A program made the position numbers and the translations under genes. A DNA stretch of 17,862 bases from the NCBI GenBank assembly GCA_015501075.1, contig JADNYJ010000626.1, positions 1-17,862 on the forward strand, read 5' to 3'. The DNA comes from Gymnopilus junonius. Its lineage: Eukaryota > Basidiomycota > Agaricomycetes > Agaricales > Galerinaceae. The notes beneath the pieces were generated by a model that was not told the origin of the DNA, did no database searches, and was given only the letters and a program-made list of their open reading frames with translations. Position 1 is the first letter of the stretch; every line of letters starts with the position of its first letter. Below are positions 1 through 9,645 of this stretch, in pieces.

Positions 1-373
1 CAATCGTAGTCCTATAGTCAAAATGAGCCAAAGGCGTAAGAATGAGGAAAGAGTGCGGTAATTACGCTAGCTCCCAACGATTGGCAGAGAAGAGTAAATG
101 GACGGCATGATCGTCCAGATCGGAGGCCGACCTTAAATACGAGTCAATCATTTTTCCAATTGGAGTCGTTCTGTCTATCCGTTAATTCAGGGATTAGCGG
201 TCCTTGGGTTGGAAATGTAAATGGATTGCAAGTTACATACCAGGAAACTTGGCCAGTTTGGTCTCAATACCGCTTTGCTCTAAGCGGTATACCAGTCTAG
301 AGGTTTGAGTGGTCTTTCCAGACCGGTCAAGTCCTTCAATGACGATGAATGGCGCTCGACCCGCCCTTGACAT
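1..373 (-). CDS. CDC8: Thymidylate (dTMP) kinase, 5' part, cut by window edge
   Basis: Phosphorylates dTMP to dTDP with ATP in DNA precursor synthesis. The ATG is at 373. Three exons are visible: 373-241, 174-66 and 11-1 (continuing outside), with GT-AG introns of 66 and 54 nt. Seen: a P-loop GLDRSGKT at residues 14-21 in the context FIVIEGLDRSGKTTQ, then KFPDRTTPIG across intron 1 (the Asp codon is split), then DDHAVHLLFSANRWELA. These are hallmark stretches of eukaryotic TMP kinases, and they fix both splice junctions. The C-terminal half, including the LID region, lies left of the window. It is transcribed away from the MFS transporter gene and shares an 838-bp intergenic region with it. 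Family assignment is very secure; the third exon is inferred from only 11 nt. Confidence 0.93.
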
Positions 374-1211
374 GACAGTATTCCAGAATTATTGACACTT
401 TTTATGGTATAGTGAAGCCGGTCTAAATTATCAGACCAGAGCGAAAGGACCAAGTTAGTTTTAGCCTCAAGCCTACGTGAGGGGAGGAAGCAAGACGCGT
501 CTTTTGCGTCTAAAAATAGATACACAAGCAAGAAGCTAACCGGCCCGCATACAGCAAATTGCCGATCGACTGGCCTTAGGCGAGTTCCGTCCTGTTTCCG
601 TTGCGTTCGCCCCACCATCGCCCTTCGAAGTCAACTTGTTATGGTCCCAAATATGGAGGAATGGCAGACCAGTATTCTTTCTCTTATCATAAATTTTCAA
701 TGAAAGTTTGAAATGGTTTAACAGTCGCCAGATCAAGCAAGTGGCGCATCTAATTACTGAAGTTGCTCCTCCGATTGGAACCCACAGTGCCCGTCGAAGT
801 CCATGCCGCACATGAAATCTCCTATGACCCAGGCCTACGACGAGGAACGGCACAGGTTGAAATACACATGAAAAAATCAGGCACTATAGGGTACCAAGAG
901 CACGCGTATCCAATGCCCATCGGAGCATTGATGCACTCATGACCTGCATAAATCCGAAAGCAGGCCGAAAACGACACTGAATTCCTCCTAACTGCCCTCC
1001 TTTTCTGACTTGGTCGTCGGAGCTATTTTTATCAGCCCCGTCTATATGAGCTCGGGGTCCAATAACGTTAGCCTTGGTCTGCATTGAAAATTCCTCGCTT
1101 CGCCTAGGACTTCTTTCGCTTCCGAAGCAGCCTTCTTCTTGCCCTCGTTCCCCAACACGCGACGAGCCACGTCCTTTTCTCGATACCTTACATCGAACAC
1201 GGGCCTTCAAA
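374..1211. other. Divergent intergenic region between CDC8-like and MFS genes
   Basis: No conserved coding segment was found on either strand. The open frames here are short and lack recognisable motifs or a coherent exon structure. The stretch must hold both the leftward promoter of the thymidylate kinase and the rightward promoter of the transporter. The roughly 100 bases before the transporter ATG at 1212 are rich in C and T (pyrimidine-rich), which is common upstream of fungal start sites. I see no convincing TATA box, repeat or RNA gene. Confidence 0.5.
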
Positions 1212-3413
1212 ATGACGAAGGCACCTCCCTCTGAGAGTAGTCTAGAGAAAAATGTCGAGTTGAAGATGGTGGAACGCGTCGATCATCCGAAGGACGAGCA
1301 CCTAGAGACGTCCGAGAGATTGGCAGTTCGGAAATTGGACTTGACGGTTCTGCCTATCCTGACGATATTTTATCTGCTCTCCTTCCTGGTAAGTCCAATG
1401 GCAACGCTCAGTCATCCTCGCTTTAGCTGATGTGGCCGTAGGATCGTGCCAACATAGGTCGGTTTACTTTGTGGGGCAATATAGAACGAATCGAGTATTG
1501 ACACACCTGGTTCTTCTTTCTTTTCAGGAAATGCTCGCGTCGCTGGTCTGCAGAAGGAGCTGGGCCTCACCGACAACCAGTACGAGATTTGCGTGACGGT
1601 CCTCTTTGTGTTCGTCGCATTTCCTCTTGTTCGAGTCGATACTCATCGTCCATCTTTACCTCCGCAGCCCATATATTGTCGCTGAACTACCCTCAAATTT
1701 GCTGTTGAAACGAATAGGGCCGAGGGTGGTAATGCCTACGCTGCTGACGATCTGGGGAATAATGGTGACCCTGCAAGGTGAGTCATCTAACAAACTTATT
1801 ACAAATAATCCTGGTGATTCTTAAGTTGCGGTGAAGGCCTTGTGACCTCTTTTGCTGGTCTGGTTGTCGTACGAACACTCTTAGGTCTCGTCGAAGGACC
1901 GATGTTCCCGGGCATTGCGCTCTATTTGTCAACTTTCTACACGAGGAAGGAGTTGGGACTTAGGTTGGAGGAGTCTCATTAATCCATTCCACGCAATATT
2001 CAATACGTTATGTTTTACAGGATTGCACTGTTCTTCTCCGCTGCTTCTGTAAGCTGATCATTTCCCTGAATATCTGGTTTTCGTCTGAACGATAATGTCA
2101 GCTTTCTGGGGCCTTCTCTGGCTTACTTGCTGCTGCAATTGGGAAGATGCACGGCGTCGGTGGTCGGCCTGGCTGGGCTTGGATTTTCATCCTGGTACGT
2201 CGCTCGTTTCATTCCCACTTATGACACCGTCGCTGAGACTTCAAAATGTTTAGGAAGGCTTGTTTACTGTCTTAATAGGCATCCTCGGATTTTTCGTCCT
2301 TCCATCTACTCCTCGTGATTCCAAATTCCTTACCGATGAACAGAAAGAGTAGGATTCGGCCATTACCCAATACATCGAACCTGCATACTTATTTTCGCCA
2401 TCAGATTGATCATGGAACGACTGGAGCGCGACAGGCCCTACATGAAGCCTGTTGACGTCTTCAGCTTCAAGGAGGTTTTCCGATCCCTCACTTCACCTCA
2501 TGTCATTATAGTCTTCGTCATATTTTTCATGATTGGAACGACACTTTATGGACTCGCACTTTACCTTCCTTCGATTGTGTCTCAACTAGGATTCAGCCCC
2601 ACAAAAACTCAACTTCTCAGCGTCGGTCCCTTTGCTGCTGGATTCTTTGGTGCGTCAGGTTCTTTTATAATTCAAATTGCCTTCTTAAATTTTATTAGTC
2701 TCTCTGATTGCCGCCTTCTGGTCTGACCACTATCAATCAAGAGGCATACCAGCAGCGTTACTCTCTCTGCTCGCTATTGCAGGTTTTTCTGTGTATCTTA
2801 GTACGTTTTACGCGACAGTTATTCTATTCTCTTTGCTAGCTTACTGATAACCACTGCAATTATCGACAGGTGCAAAAGACAAGTATACCTTATATGGTGC
2901 TCTGTATCTGATGATCCCTGGTATATACGCACCTGTACCGGTCATTACAGCGTGGATGGCTAATAATTCTGAGCCACATTATCGCAGAGCTACCAGCGTA
3001 GCCTTCGGTTTCATTGCGACCAACTCTGTGAGTACTAGTGACTCACACCCCTTATTCTGCTTGACGCAGTTTATTCTATTTAGGGTGGCATTCTCAGTAC
3101 ATGGAGATATCCTACAAAAGAAGGACCAAGATTCAGAAATACGACGATCATGAATCTTACTTTGTCAGTATTTTCAGCATCGTTTTGAAGTCAGGCAGAC
3201 TGATTGTTTCCGTTGTTTAGCACCATCATTGTGGTCGTATTTTCTCTTGGAAACATGGCATATTTATCATGGAGAAATAAAACAAAAAGCCTACCTGGCA
3301 GACGTGAAGAGATATTAAGGAAATATGAGGAAGAGCAGGACGGAGATAAGGATGGCTTGAAAGCTTGGATAAATCTGGGCGACCAGCATCCTGATTTTAA
3401 ATATACTTTATAG
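1212..3413 (+). CDS. MFS transporter, allantoate/nicotinate permease (anion:cation symporter) type
   Basis: Predicted plasma-membrane importer of an organic anion; substrates known in the family include allantoate, ureidosuccinate, nicotinate, pantothenate and biotin precursors. Thirteen exons join in frame: 1212-1388, 1442-1457, 1528-1609, 1668-1777, 1837-1963, 2021-2048, 2102-2194, 2254-2348, 2405-2649, 2699-2800, 2870-3027, 3084-3163 and 3221-3413 (TAG), giving 501 aa. Exons 2 (16 nt) and 6 (28 nt) are very small but needed to read through the family motifs. Seen in order: a charged cytosolic N-terminus; RKLDLTVLPILTIFYLLSFL; the LDRANIGNA signature at the first helix-loop; PYIVAELPSNLLLK; GLVEGPMFPGIALYLSTFY; PGWAWIFILEGL; PSTPRDSKFLT before the central loop; then a second half of hydrophobic segments and a polar tail. 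This is the Dal5/Tna1 pattern, about 12 membrane segments. All splice sites are GT-AG and no frameshift is seen. The substrate cannot be told from sequence. Confidence 0.92.
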
Positions 3414-4227
3414 CCCATGCCTGCGTATGTTAACGATTTACGAAATTTATTAAATGCTTGTGAAGAAACTAGTCCTGAAGTACCTTTATATGTCTAGTTT
3501 CTCGGGCCCCGACTCATGAACGTTTCCGGACTTGCCGACACACGTTTTGCGCTGGACCGTTTTAGTCGACTAGTTATTGCAACTGCTTGGGTGAATAGCT
3601 GCTATCTTAGTAACCACTCTTATGAGGTGGTCAATTAATCACTTGCATGCATACATAGGTACTAGTACATAGGTAGGTAAGTAACCGGTGAGGTCCTAAT
3701 GAAGGAACGACCAGCCAATGGGTCCATTTGAAGACTTGTGATCACAGCCCACGGGGATGCCCGACTCGAATTTCTGGTACCGGTCTCATGTTCTAAAAGG
3801 ATGGTTTGGATAATTATATCGCTTGATCAAGACTCTTTTCGAGTTCTAATATCCATTCGGCACCCCCAAGTCTATCTCAGGCAGCCACCCTAGCAAGAAA
3901 CACTCATATGTATTAAAAAGAATTTGCTACGACCATAGAACTCCTTACTTTCCTTATTTGCGTGGCGGAACTACGGCAGAGTAAAAGCACCGTGAAACTT
4001 GCAATACCTACCATTCAACTGTTAACCGTACTTATGACAGATCCCGTTTTCTCTAAGAAATTGCCGCTCGTATCTCCGTTCAAGATCTCGCCTCAACGCA
4101 CGCCTGGGCCGTACGGTTCCTTGTCTTGACGAACCTGGTGAGAATTGCAGAACTTCCATTATGTTTTACTTTCTGATGAGATTTCCATTAGGAGTCTGCA
4201 GAGATCCGTACCAGCAATGAAAAAGAG
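3414..4227. other. Intergenic region after the MFS gene, no gene seen
   Basis: About 800 bases without a supportable gene. It contains the transporter 3' end, including an A/T-rich stretch near 3435-3460 that could serve polyadenylation. A small repetitive patch lies near 3651-3685: a 9-bp direct repeat ACATAGGTA at 3653 and 3667, spaced 14 bp, with the 10-bp palindrome GTACTAGTAC at 3659-3668 between and overlapping them. I see no transposon ends or RNA gene. Confidence 0.45.
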
Positions 4228-4233
4228 TATAAA
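4228..4233 (+). promoter_or_regulatory. TATA box of secreted-protein copy 1
   Basis: TATAAA in the context GAGTATAAAGGCGAG, 69 bp before the ATG at 4297. A near-identical context, GAGTATATAAAGGTGC, precedes the intact copy at 12141, which supports a real core promoter. Confidence 0.65.
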
Positions 4234-4296
4234 GGCGAGCTTTTCAGAGGCTGAGTTCTACAGTGCAATATCCTCCTCACGAAAGACTCTTCCAAG

Positions 4297-4746
4297 ATGA
4301 AGTTCTCGATCTTATCTTTTGTTACTACTTTGGCTTTCGTCTCGCAGCACTTGCCACGCCTGCTCCCCAGGATCTACCACCGTTTATCACTGTACGTGTT
4401 TATCTTTTAAACTTGTTGTATCAAGTTCTGACTCCAGTATCACAGGCAATGGACCATCGGTATGTTACAATTCAAATATTCATAGATGTCGATTGACTTC
4501 TTAAACTCGTCACCTTCATCTAGGGAGAGACTTGTAAGCGACATGTTTCTCTTGTAGTTTTTGATGTTGATGAACACTTGTCGCTTAATTTCTAGGCCCT
4601 ACTGGATATCGCTGCTGCGGTCCCATCCTAGTTGGAGTCGGCGGAACGTAAGTCGAACATTTAGTTGGGGGATTTATTTTTTGCTGAATGCGAATTATTT
4701 TGGTAGCTGTTACCTTGGAACCACCGGCATTTGCCCTGACTTGTAG
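4297..4746 (+). pseudogene. Small secreted six-cysteine protein, copy 1, exon 1 frameshifted
   Basis: Same family as the intact minus-strand copies at 10724-13360. Five exons: 4297-4391, 4446-4459 (14 nt), 4524-4533 (10 nt), 4596-4647 and 4707-4746 (TAG), all with GT-AG introns of 54-64 nt and family phases. Exons 2-5 read cleanly, with the core CNGPS / GET / CPTGYRCCGP / GGTCYLGTTGICPDL. Exon 1 starts MKFSILSFVTTLAF, a good signal peptide, but the following ALATPAPQ lies in another frame and the VYH before the first core cysteine in a third. Two single-base deletions, near 4344 and near 4370, explain this, and the spliced length (211 nt) is two bases short of 71 codons. The TATA box and all splice sites are intact, so either the copy decayed very recently or the reads are wrong here. 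The second site lies in a G run. Confidence 0.75.
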
Positions 4747-5382
4747 TTCACTTTCGGTTAATTAGCCTTCATTGGTCCCTAGTCGATCATGCATCCGTCA
4801 GGACTGGCCCCACCAAGTCAATAATCAGAGCCCGCTGTTTGATGACAGTTATCTTGGAAAAGTGTGCCTCTCCGAAATAAGTTTATATCTGAGTCGTGCT
4901 GGCCTGATCAGACAGCGCTCTGCTCGTCCCAAATGTGTTCATGAAAAAACCGGAACACGCCTCGGGCCTATCGATGCAGCGCGTGCTCATTGCTGCTGCG
5001 GTCTCTCCAAGAGGAATGCGAGTATAAATTGGTCGGTGGCCCAATCAATCCCGCCCGCTGTAATTGAGGCGGTTCAGAACGCCTCAAAGTGGACAGATCG
5101 ACTGCGCATCTGAGACCGTCCTTATGTACCTGACATCCAAGGTCAATTTTGTACAGAAATTGGGCGCCCTCATTCAGATTTGTAAGTGTCACGAGTGTTT
5201 TATTCGCCAAACCTGAGACGAATAAGAACCTGAGCGCGCTCCCCTGCATTTTTCCGTGGATCGTTCGGAGGCTGCGTGGGTCCATACATAGATGTAACCG
5301 TTACTAGAATTCAACAGGACAATTAGCTATCCGTATGACAGTGACAGAACTTAGCTTGAAGGAATGATCATGAAGCCCAACA
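4747..5382. other. Spacer between secreted-protein copies 1 and 2
   Basis: No supportable gene. A 12-base string GCTGCTGCGGTC at 4992-5003 also occurs in exon 4 of copy 1 (4611-4622), and a TATAAAT lies near 5025. Neither is followed by recognisable exons of the family, so a fossil copy is possible but not supported. Confidence 0.35.
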
Positions 5383-5390
5383 TATATATG
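5383..5390 (+). promoter_or_regulatory. TATA-like element of secreted-protein copy 2
   Basis: TATATATG in CATATATATGAAGG, 63 bp before the ATG at 5446, the same spacing range as in the other copies. It is a weaker match than the TATAAA boxes of the other members. Confidence 0.45.
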
Positions 5391-5445
5391 AAGGACGAGT
5401 GAAGGAATTAACAGGTTAGAAATCTCTGTTCATCACTTAAACGTC

Positions 5446-5976
5446 ATGAAGTTCCAAATCCTTTCTTTCGTCGTATCCCTTGCACTGTTTCTCAAGTGTT
5501 TGCAACACCCACCCACAAACAACTGATCCTCTTGCCTGTATGTTCTTGAAGTTCATCGTTGGGGTTGACGTTGACGCAGATCGTAGGTGGCGGCCCTGAT
5601 GTAAGTTACGCATGAAGCTTTTGCTAGGATTGTTTTTTATGGCCGTTATCCGTTTGATGGCGATAGAATATACCGTGTAAGCTGCAGTTTTGTGTCATCA
5701 AGAATATTCTCTCCGATTGAGTGACTATGGTATTGCAGGTCCTTCTGGATATCGATGCTGCCTTGGACCTTTTAGTCCATTCGAACAACGTTTGGGAGAG
5801 TACGTCATTCAGTATAATTTATCGGGTTTGAAGGCGGTCTGATGATAAGAACGTTTAAAAGGTGCCAGCCCGGCTGGTGGCGTTGTCCCTACATAGCTAC
5901 GACTGAATCAATCTCACCTTTAGCGTCTTGGGGTCTGGTACACTTGCATAATTATCCTACAAGAGAGACCTGCTAG
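5446..5976 (+). pseudogene. Small secreted six-cysteine protein, copy 2, degraded
   Basis: Recognised by start MKFQILSFVVSLAL, by micro-exons of 14 nt (5587-5600, CGGPD with the preceding T) and 10 nt (5667-5676, NIP), and by CPSGYRCC in exon 4. Exons: 5446-5537, 5587-5600, 5667-5676, 5739-5799 and 5862-5976. Exon 1 needs three frames: signal peptide, then SQVFATP, then the residues before the first core cysteine. This implies single-base losses near 5486 and near 5513 (the latter in a C run). As written, the ATG frame stops after 26 codons. Exon 4 is 9 nt longer than in other copies, so the spacing after CC is 13 rather than 10. Exon 5 lacks the usual early stop after Cys-Pro and runs on about 27 more codons. 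Together this looks more like a decaying gene than copy 1, although splice sites survive. No function can be assigned. Confidence 0.65.
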
Positions 5977-6460
5977 TACTTGAGAGCCGAAATACCAATG
6001 ACCAGTTGTTGAACTTGAAAATTTCTTTGATCGTCTCTTCCAATTGGGCTCAGATATCCCAGCTTGTTGCTTGTACCAATCGATTATTGTAGTTAATGAA
6101 CCAGGAATAACTAATGCAGGATATAGAGCCCAAGCAGAGGAAAGCAGCAACCCGTTAAGAGAGATGGTTGAAACTGTCTAAAAATAGCTCTGCCTGAGCA
6201 AAGGTTCGATTGGCATATGTTGGAAATTCATAGAGAGCTCTCTATGGCTATGCGAAAATCTAGAATTGACAGTAAAAGAGGTTGAAGGGGTGACGTGGTT
6301 TGGACGCGGAGGGGCAGAGGAATTATTTTAAATTTGAAAGAAAGCCACCGTTCTAAAGATAACAACAGCAAATAGAGCGTCACTGTCGTTGTCGTCATTT
6401 CGGGCAGCGTGTCTGGCGGTTTAGAACGCTCTTGAACCTGAACCACGACCTGCGGCCACC
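5977..6460 (+). other. Upstream region of the IST2-like gene
   Basis: Contains the promoter of the anoctamin gene. An open stretch without ATG runs on the plus strand from 6002 to a stop at 6179-6181 (reads VVNEPGITNAGYRAQAEE in part). An overlapping minus frame is open at 5920-6150. Neither has a recognisable motif, and I cannot say whether either is a relic exon. An 18-bp perfect palindrome lies at 6229-6246. Confidence 0.35.
6229..6246. repeat. 18-bp perfect palindrome upstream of IST2-like gene
   Basis: CATAGAGAGCTCTCTATG reads the same on both strands with no spacer. It lies 215 bp before the ATG at 6461. It could be a binding site for a dimeric regulator or only a chance palindrome. 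Confidence 0.5.
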
Positions 6461-9140
6461 ATGCCAGAAATTCGTCCTCCCGATGTCGACATAGTCATTA
6501 CCTTCAGAGCGACGAAGCCAACTTCGCTATCGAAGCATCAGACACGGGAGGATGCAAGAAAGGCGGCGCAGCAGTACAAAACGCTCATCGAGACACTCAC
6601 TTACGCGGGTCTGAAAGCTGTCGGGAGGAGAGGAGAGTCTCTCGGGCATCTTCTGGTGTTCGTGACCTGTCCGCCTAAGCTAGTAGAGGAGCTGGTCAGA
6701 CGTGAACGGTGAGCAAAAAGCCGATTTTTTTCTGGCAGTATTGTGATATTTTTCTTGCTCCAGGCATTCAGACTTCATCTCAGGCTTACCTGTGGCACCA
6801 GCAGCCAATGTAATTGCTCTATCGCCTGCAGAGCGCATCCGTTTAGTCTACACCTACATTACGTCAACCCCGTTTGACGGTGGCTGGGTATCTCCCCCGA
6901 GGCTCCTGAATGGGACCTTGTCGAATCTATCTTCACCTTACACGATCGCGAATTCAACGAAGTGTGGGTTAGAGCTTGGAAGCCACGCAATATTGCTTCC
7001 GTTCAGCTAGAACGCATCAAGGACCAATTCGGTGATGCTCTGGCCTTCTACTTTGCTTTCCTCGCCTCCTACACAAAATTCCTTGCCTTTCCAGCGATTC
7101 TAGGTCTCATTGGACATTTCTTATTACCTCCATATTCACCTGTATATTCTATCTTGGTTTCGGTCTGGTCCATTGTGTTCGTGGAATGGTGGCGCGTTCA
7201 TGAACGAATTTTGTCGCTACGTTTTGGTACTCGAGGGTCCTTTAAGGTCGAGAAGCACAGGGCACAGTGGAAGAAAGGCTTGTCTTGGTGGCAGAGAGAA
7301 CTACGTGTTCTCGCAAGCGTTCCAATTATCCTTCTCTTTGCGGGTATCTTGTCGACCATCCTGACTGGCATCTTTATCTTTGAAGCATTCGTTACGCAAC
7401 TGTATCAAGGCCCTGGAAAGCATCTAATCGTCAGTCCTTTCCCTTTTTTTGTTTATTTTTGTATTTCATACTATTCATACGCGCAGACTTTTTCTCCGAC
7501 CTTAATATTTGTCGTACTTGTACCCAGAGTGCTTGCGCTTTACCAAGCCATCGCAGTCAGACTTACAAACTGGGAGAACCATTCGCACAAATCGACGCAT
7601 ACCGCCTCCCTTACTCTCAAAACATTTGCCCTAAGTGCGGTTGTCGCATACTTGGGTCTTGCTCTTTCCGCCTTTGTTTATGTACCTTTTGGAGAGGGCG
7701 TAATGCGCTGGGTCCAAGCTTGGCTTTTCAATGGCGTGCCCACGACAACTCATACCGGCATCTCAGCGGCGATTAGGGATATGCTCAACGGGACCATTTC
7801 TGCTGCCAAAGATTCATCCATAGTCGTTGATTCCGTGACAGGCGCGTCTCCGAAACTTGGACACGTGGCCATGTGGATATCGATCCAAGTAACGCACGGC
7901 TGAAGTTAAACCCAGGAAGGCTGAGGGAACAAATGTTCGCGTATACGGTTACCGCACAAGTCGTCAACACCTTCACTGAGGTTGCACTGCCGTTTTTGCT
8001 TCGCAGAATATCTGCTTTCCGAAAAGATAGAGCTGCTCTCAACAAACCAAAACCCATTGTTGCACCTTCTTCTGGTGCCTCCGCCACGGGATCTACCACT
8101 GGTACTAGCTCCGCTGTTGATGGGCAGACCGCGTCTTCTCCGACGTTAAAGAAACGTGTGGTCTTTGAAGATGAGAAGGAGCGCGGAGGTCTTGCCGAAC
8201 GCGCGTTTCTGGACAAGGTCAGAGAGGAAGCAGCGCTACCTGACTATGATTTATTTGTAGATTATAATGAAATGGTGGTTCAATTTGGATATGTTGCTTT
8301 GTGGTCCGCGATGTGGCCTTTAGCTGGAAGTGAGTATCACCATGATTTTTTCTTCATTATTTGTTTGGCCTATTTTCTTCCTGATTTCTGATTCTTGTCT
8401 CGTTTCTAGCAATGGCATTTCTCAATAATCTGTTGGAATTGCGTTCGGACGCGTTCAAGATCACTATCAATAATCGGCGGCCAATACCCTGTCGGACGGA
8501 CACGATTGGACCGTGGCTGGATACGCTCACATTTCTCACCTGGCTAGGTGCCTTGACAAACTCAGCGCTTGTCTATCTGTTTTCACCTCAATTGCTCCCT
8601 TCCTCTTCCAAATCCAACTTTGCAGGAAGTACACTCCTTAAGAATGTCTCTGAACTACTCAATGAGAGCACCGCCGCTATTCAAGAACATTTCGTCTCAG
8701 CGTCTGGCGGCCGTTCTGAAACTCCTTCATCCCCTGCCACCTCAGCTTGGGGCGTGGATGGCTCATCGTCTCCATCAGCGTTATGGGCTACACGCGAGCT
8801 TCTCCTCAAAGCAGCTTTGGTCGCCCTGATCGCATCACACGGGTTTATCCTCGTGCGTCTCTTCATCCGGCATATCGTTGAGAAGGTCTTCTGGCGGGGC
8901 AGTGGCGAGGTTGCAGAGAGGGAGAGAGAAGATCGGGAGGTCAAGGTGCAGTTCTTGAAGGGCGCTGGACCAGGTGGATCTAGTGGACTCAGACTGGTCG
9001 GCGAAGTGAGGATTGAGAGGAATATTGATGACCCAGATGGGGCGATTAGTGGTGAAAGCGAGGCGAAGGGGGATGAGATGGCGTTCTGGGACCATGATGA
9101 AGGCATTGATGAGATTCAGAGATTATCGAAGGAGGCGTGA
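6461..9140 (+). CDS. IST2: Anoctamin/TMEM16 family membrane protein, Ist2-like, two apparent frameshifts
   Basis: Fungal anoctamin homologue; characterised members act as lipid scramblases/channels or, in yeast Ist2, as an ER-plasma membrane tether. Exons: 6461-6708, 6764-7429, 7487-8329 and 8410-9140 (TGA). The ATG sits in a strong context (GCCACCATG). Seen: the N-terminal domain DVDIVITFRA...TYAGLKAVGRRGESLGHLLVFVTCP; PAERIRLVYTYI; EWDLVESIFTLHDREFNEVW; the first membrane segments from about residue 170; LTNWENHSHKSTHTASLTLK and TFALSAVVAYLGLALSAFVY; REQMFAYTVTAQVVNTFTEV; VDYNEMVVQFGYVALWSAMW and MAFLNNLLELRSDAFKI. A Ser/Thr/Ala-rich insert lies near 8065-8140. The frame shifts by one base between 6880 and 6900 (GG or C5 run) and again near 7865-7873 (GG/CC). 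Exons sum to 2488 nt, two short of 830 codons, so about 829 aa was meant. The C-terminus is short and partly acidic, without the long linker and Lys-rich plasma-membrane signal of yeast Ist2. It could be a pseudogene, but sequence error is equally likely. Confidence 0.88.
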
Positions 9141-9645
9141 AGCTGCTTTGAGGTAAGTTGTATTTGATTCCATCTTGAATCTTCGGTCGACCGATTGATT
9201 TAAACATCTTTGCCCTCTGCAGATGCAGAGTAGTGAAGACTTGAAACACACTTGATGATTATTGATGTTAGACGTTTTTTATTATGCATTTGTACGCACA
9301 TACGAGAAGCATAGCGAGTTGTTCTTTCTCCCTCTTGTTTTTCTCTGTAATTCACGACCGTAGTAGAGTAGTATATCTGATCCCTATCATACATGTTTCC
9401 AGCAATCGAGTTGTACTGTCTTGGTGATAATAAATAACTCTCTATGCTTATGTATGTTTCTTTTAGCTTTTGCACTGCCGCAGTGGCCACTGGTCCTCTT
9501 GGAGGCCATTTGTGTTGCACAGCACAATCCGGTTTCCGCGGAGCCCCTATCCGGGATGATTAGATAAGAGCTGTTATCGTACAAAAACGGTACAGGGGTT
9601 TTGACCCGTACCATCACTTGCTCAAACCTCGCCTGCAACCTAACT
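9141..9645. other. Intergenic region between IST2-like and HNT1-like genes
   Basis: Holds the 3' UTR of the anoctamin gene, with an AATAAA at 9429-9434 and further A/T-rich sequence near 9265-9290, and the promoter of the HIT gene. No coding motif is seen on either strand. Confidence 0.5.
9429..9434 (+). terminator. Candidate polyadenylation hexamer AATAAA
   Basis: Canonical hexamer about 290 bp past the anoctamin stop codon. The distance is long for a fungal 3' UTR, so a nearer A/T-rich element may be used instead. Confidence 0.3.

Noticed and set aside
280..618. 112-codon minus-strand open frame overlapping the thymidylate kinase start
   Set aside because: It is a different frame over the clear P-loop exon of the kinase and has no motif of its own.
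3651..3685. ACATAGGTA direct repeats as a transposon footprint or target-site duplication
   Set aside because: Repeats are only 9 bp, spaced 14 bp, with no terminal inverted repeats or element between them.
4992..5030. Possible third plus-strand copy of the secreted family, from shared GCTGCTGCGGTC and a TATAAAT
   Set aside because: Only a 12-base match; the TATA-like element follows rather than precedes it, and no signal peptide, 14-nt exon or Cys-Pro end is found nearby.
4297..5976. Programmed ribosomal frameshifting to explain exon 1 of copies 1 and 2
   Set aside because: Two shifts per copy would be needed, at different sites in the two copies, with no shared slippery sequence, while intact sisters need none.
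6002..6181. Plus-strand 60-codon open stretch as an exon of a real gene
   Set aside because: No ATG, no convincing splice sites with a partner exon, no recognised motif, and the opposite strand is equally open.
6792..7010. Separate small gene starting MAPAANVIALSP
   Set aside because: Its first half is the continuation of the anoctamin exon 2 frame and its second half is the out-of-frame reading after the apparent one-base loss near 6880-6900.
7785..9249. Several minus-strand open frames opposite the IST2-like gene
   Set aside because: They mirror highly conserved anoctamin exons on the plus strand and show no independent domain or splice pattern.
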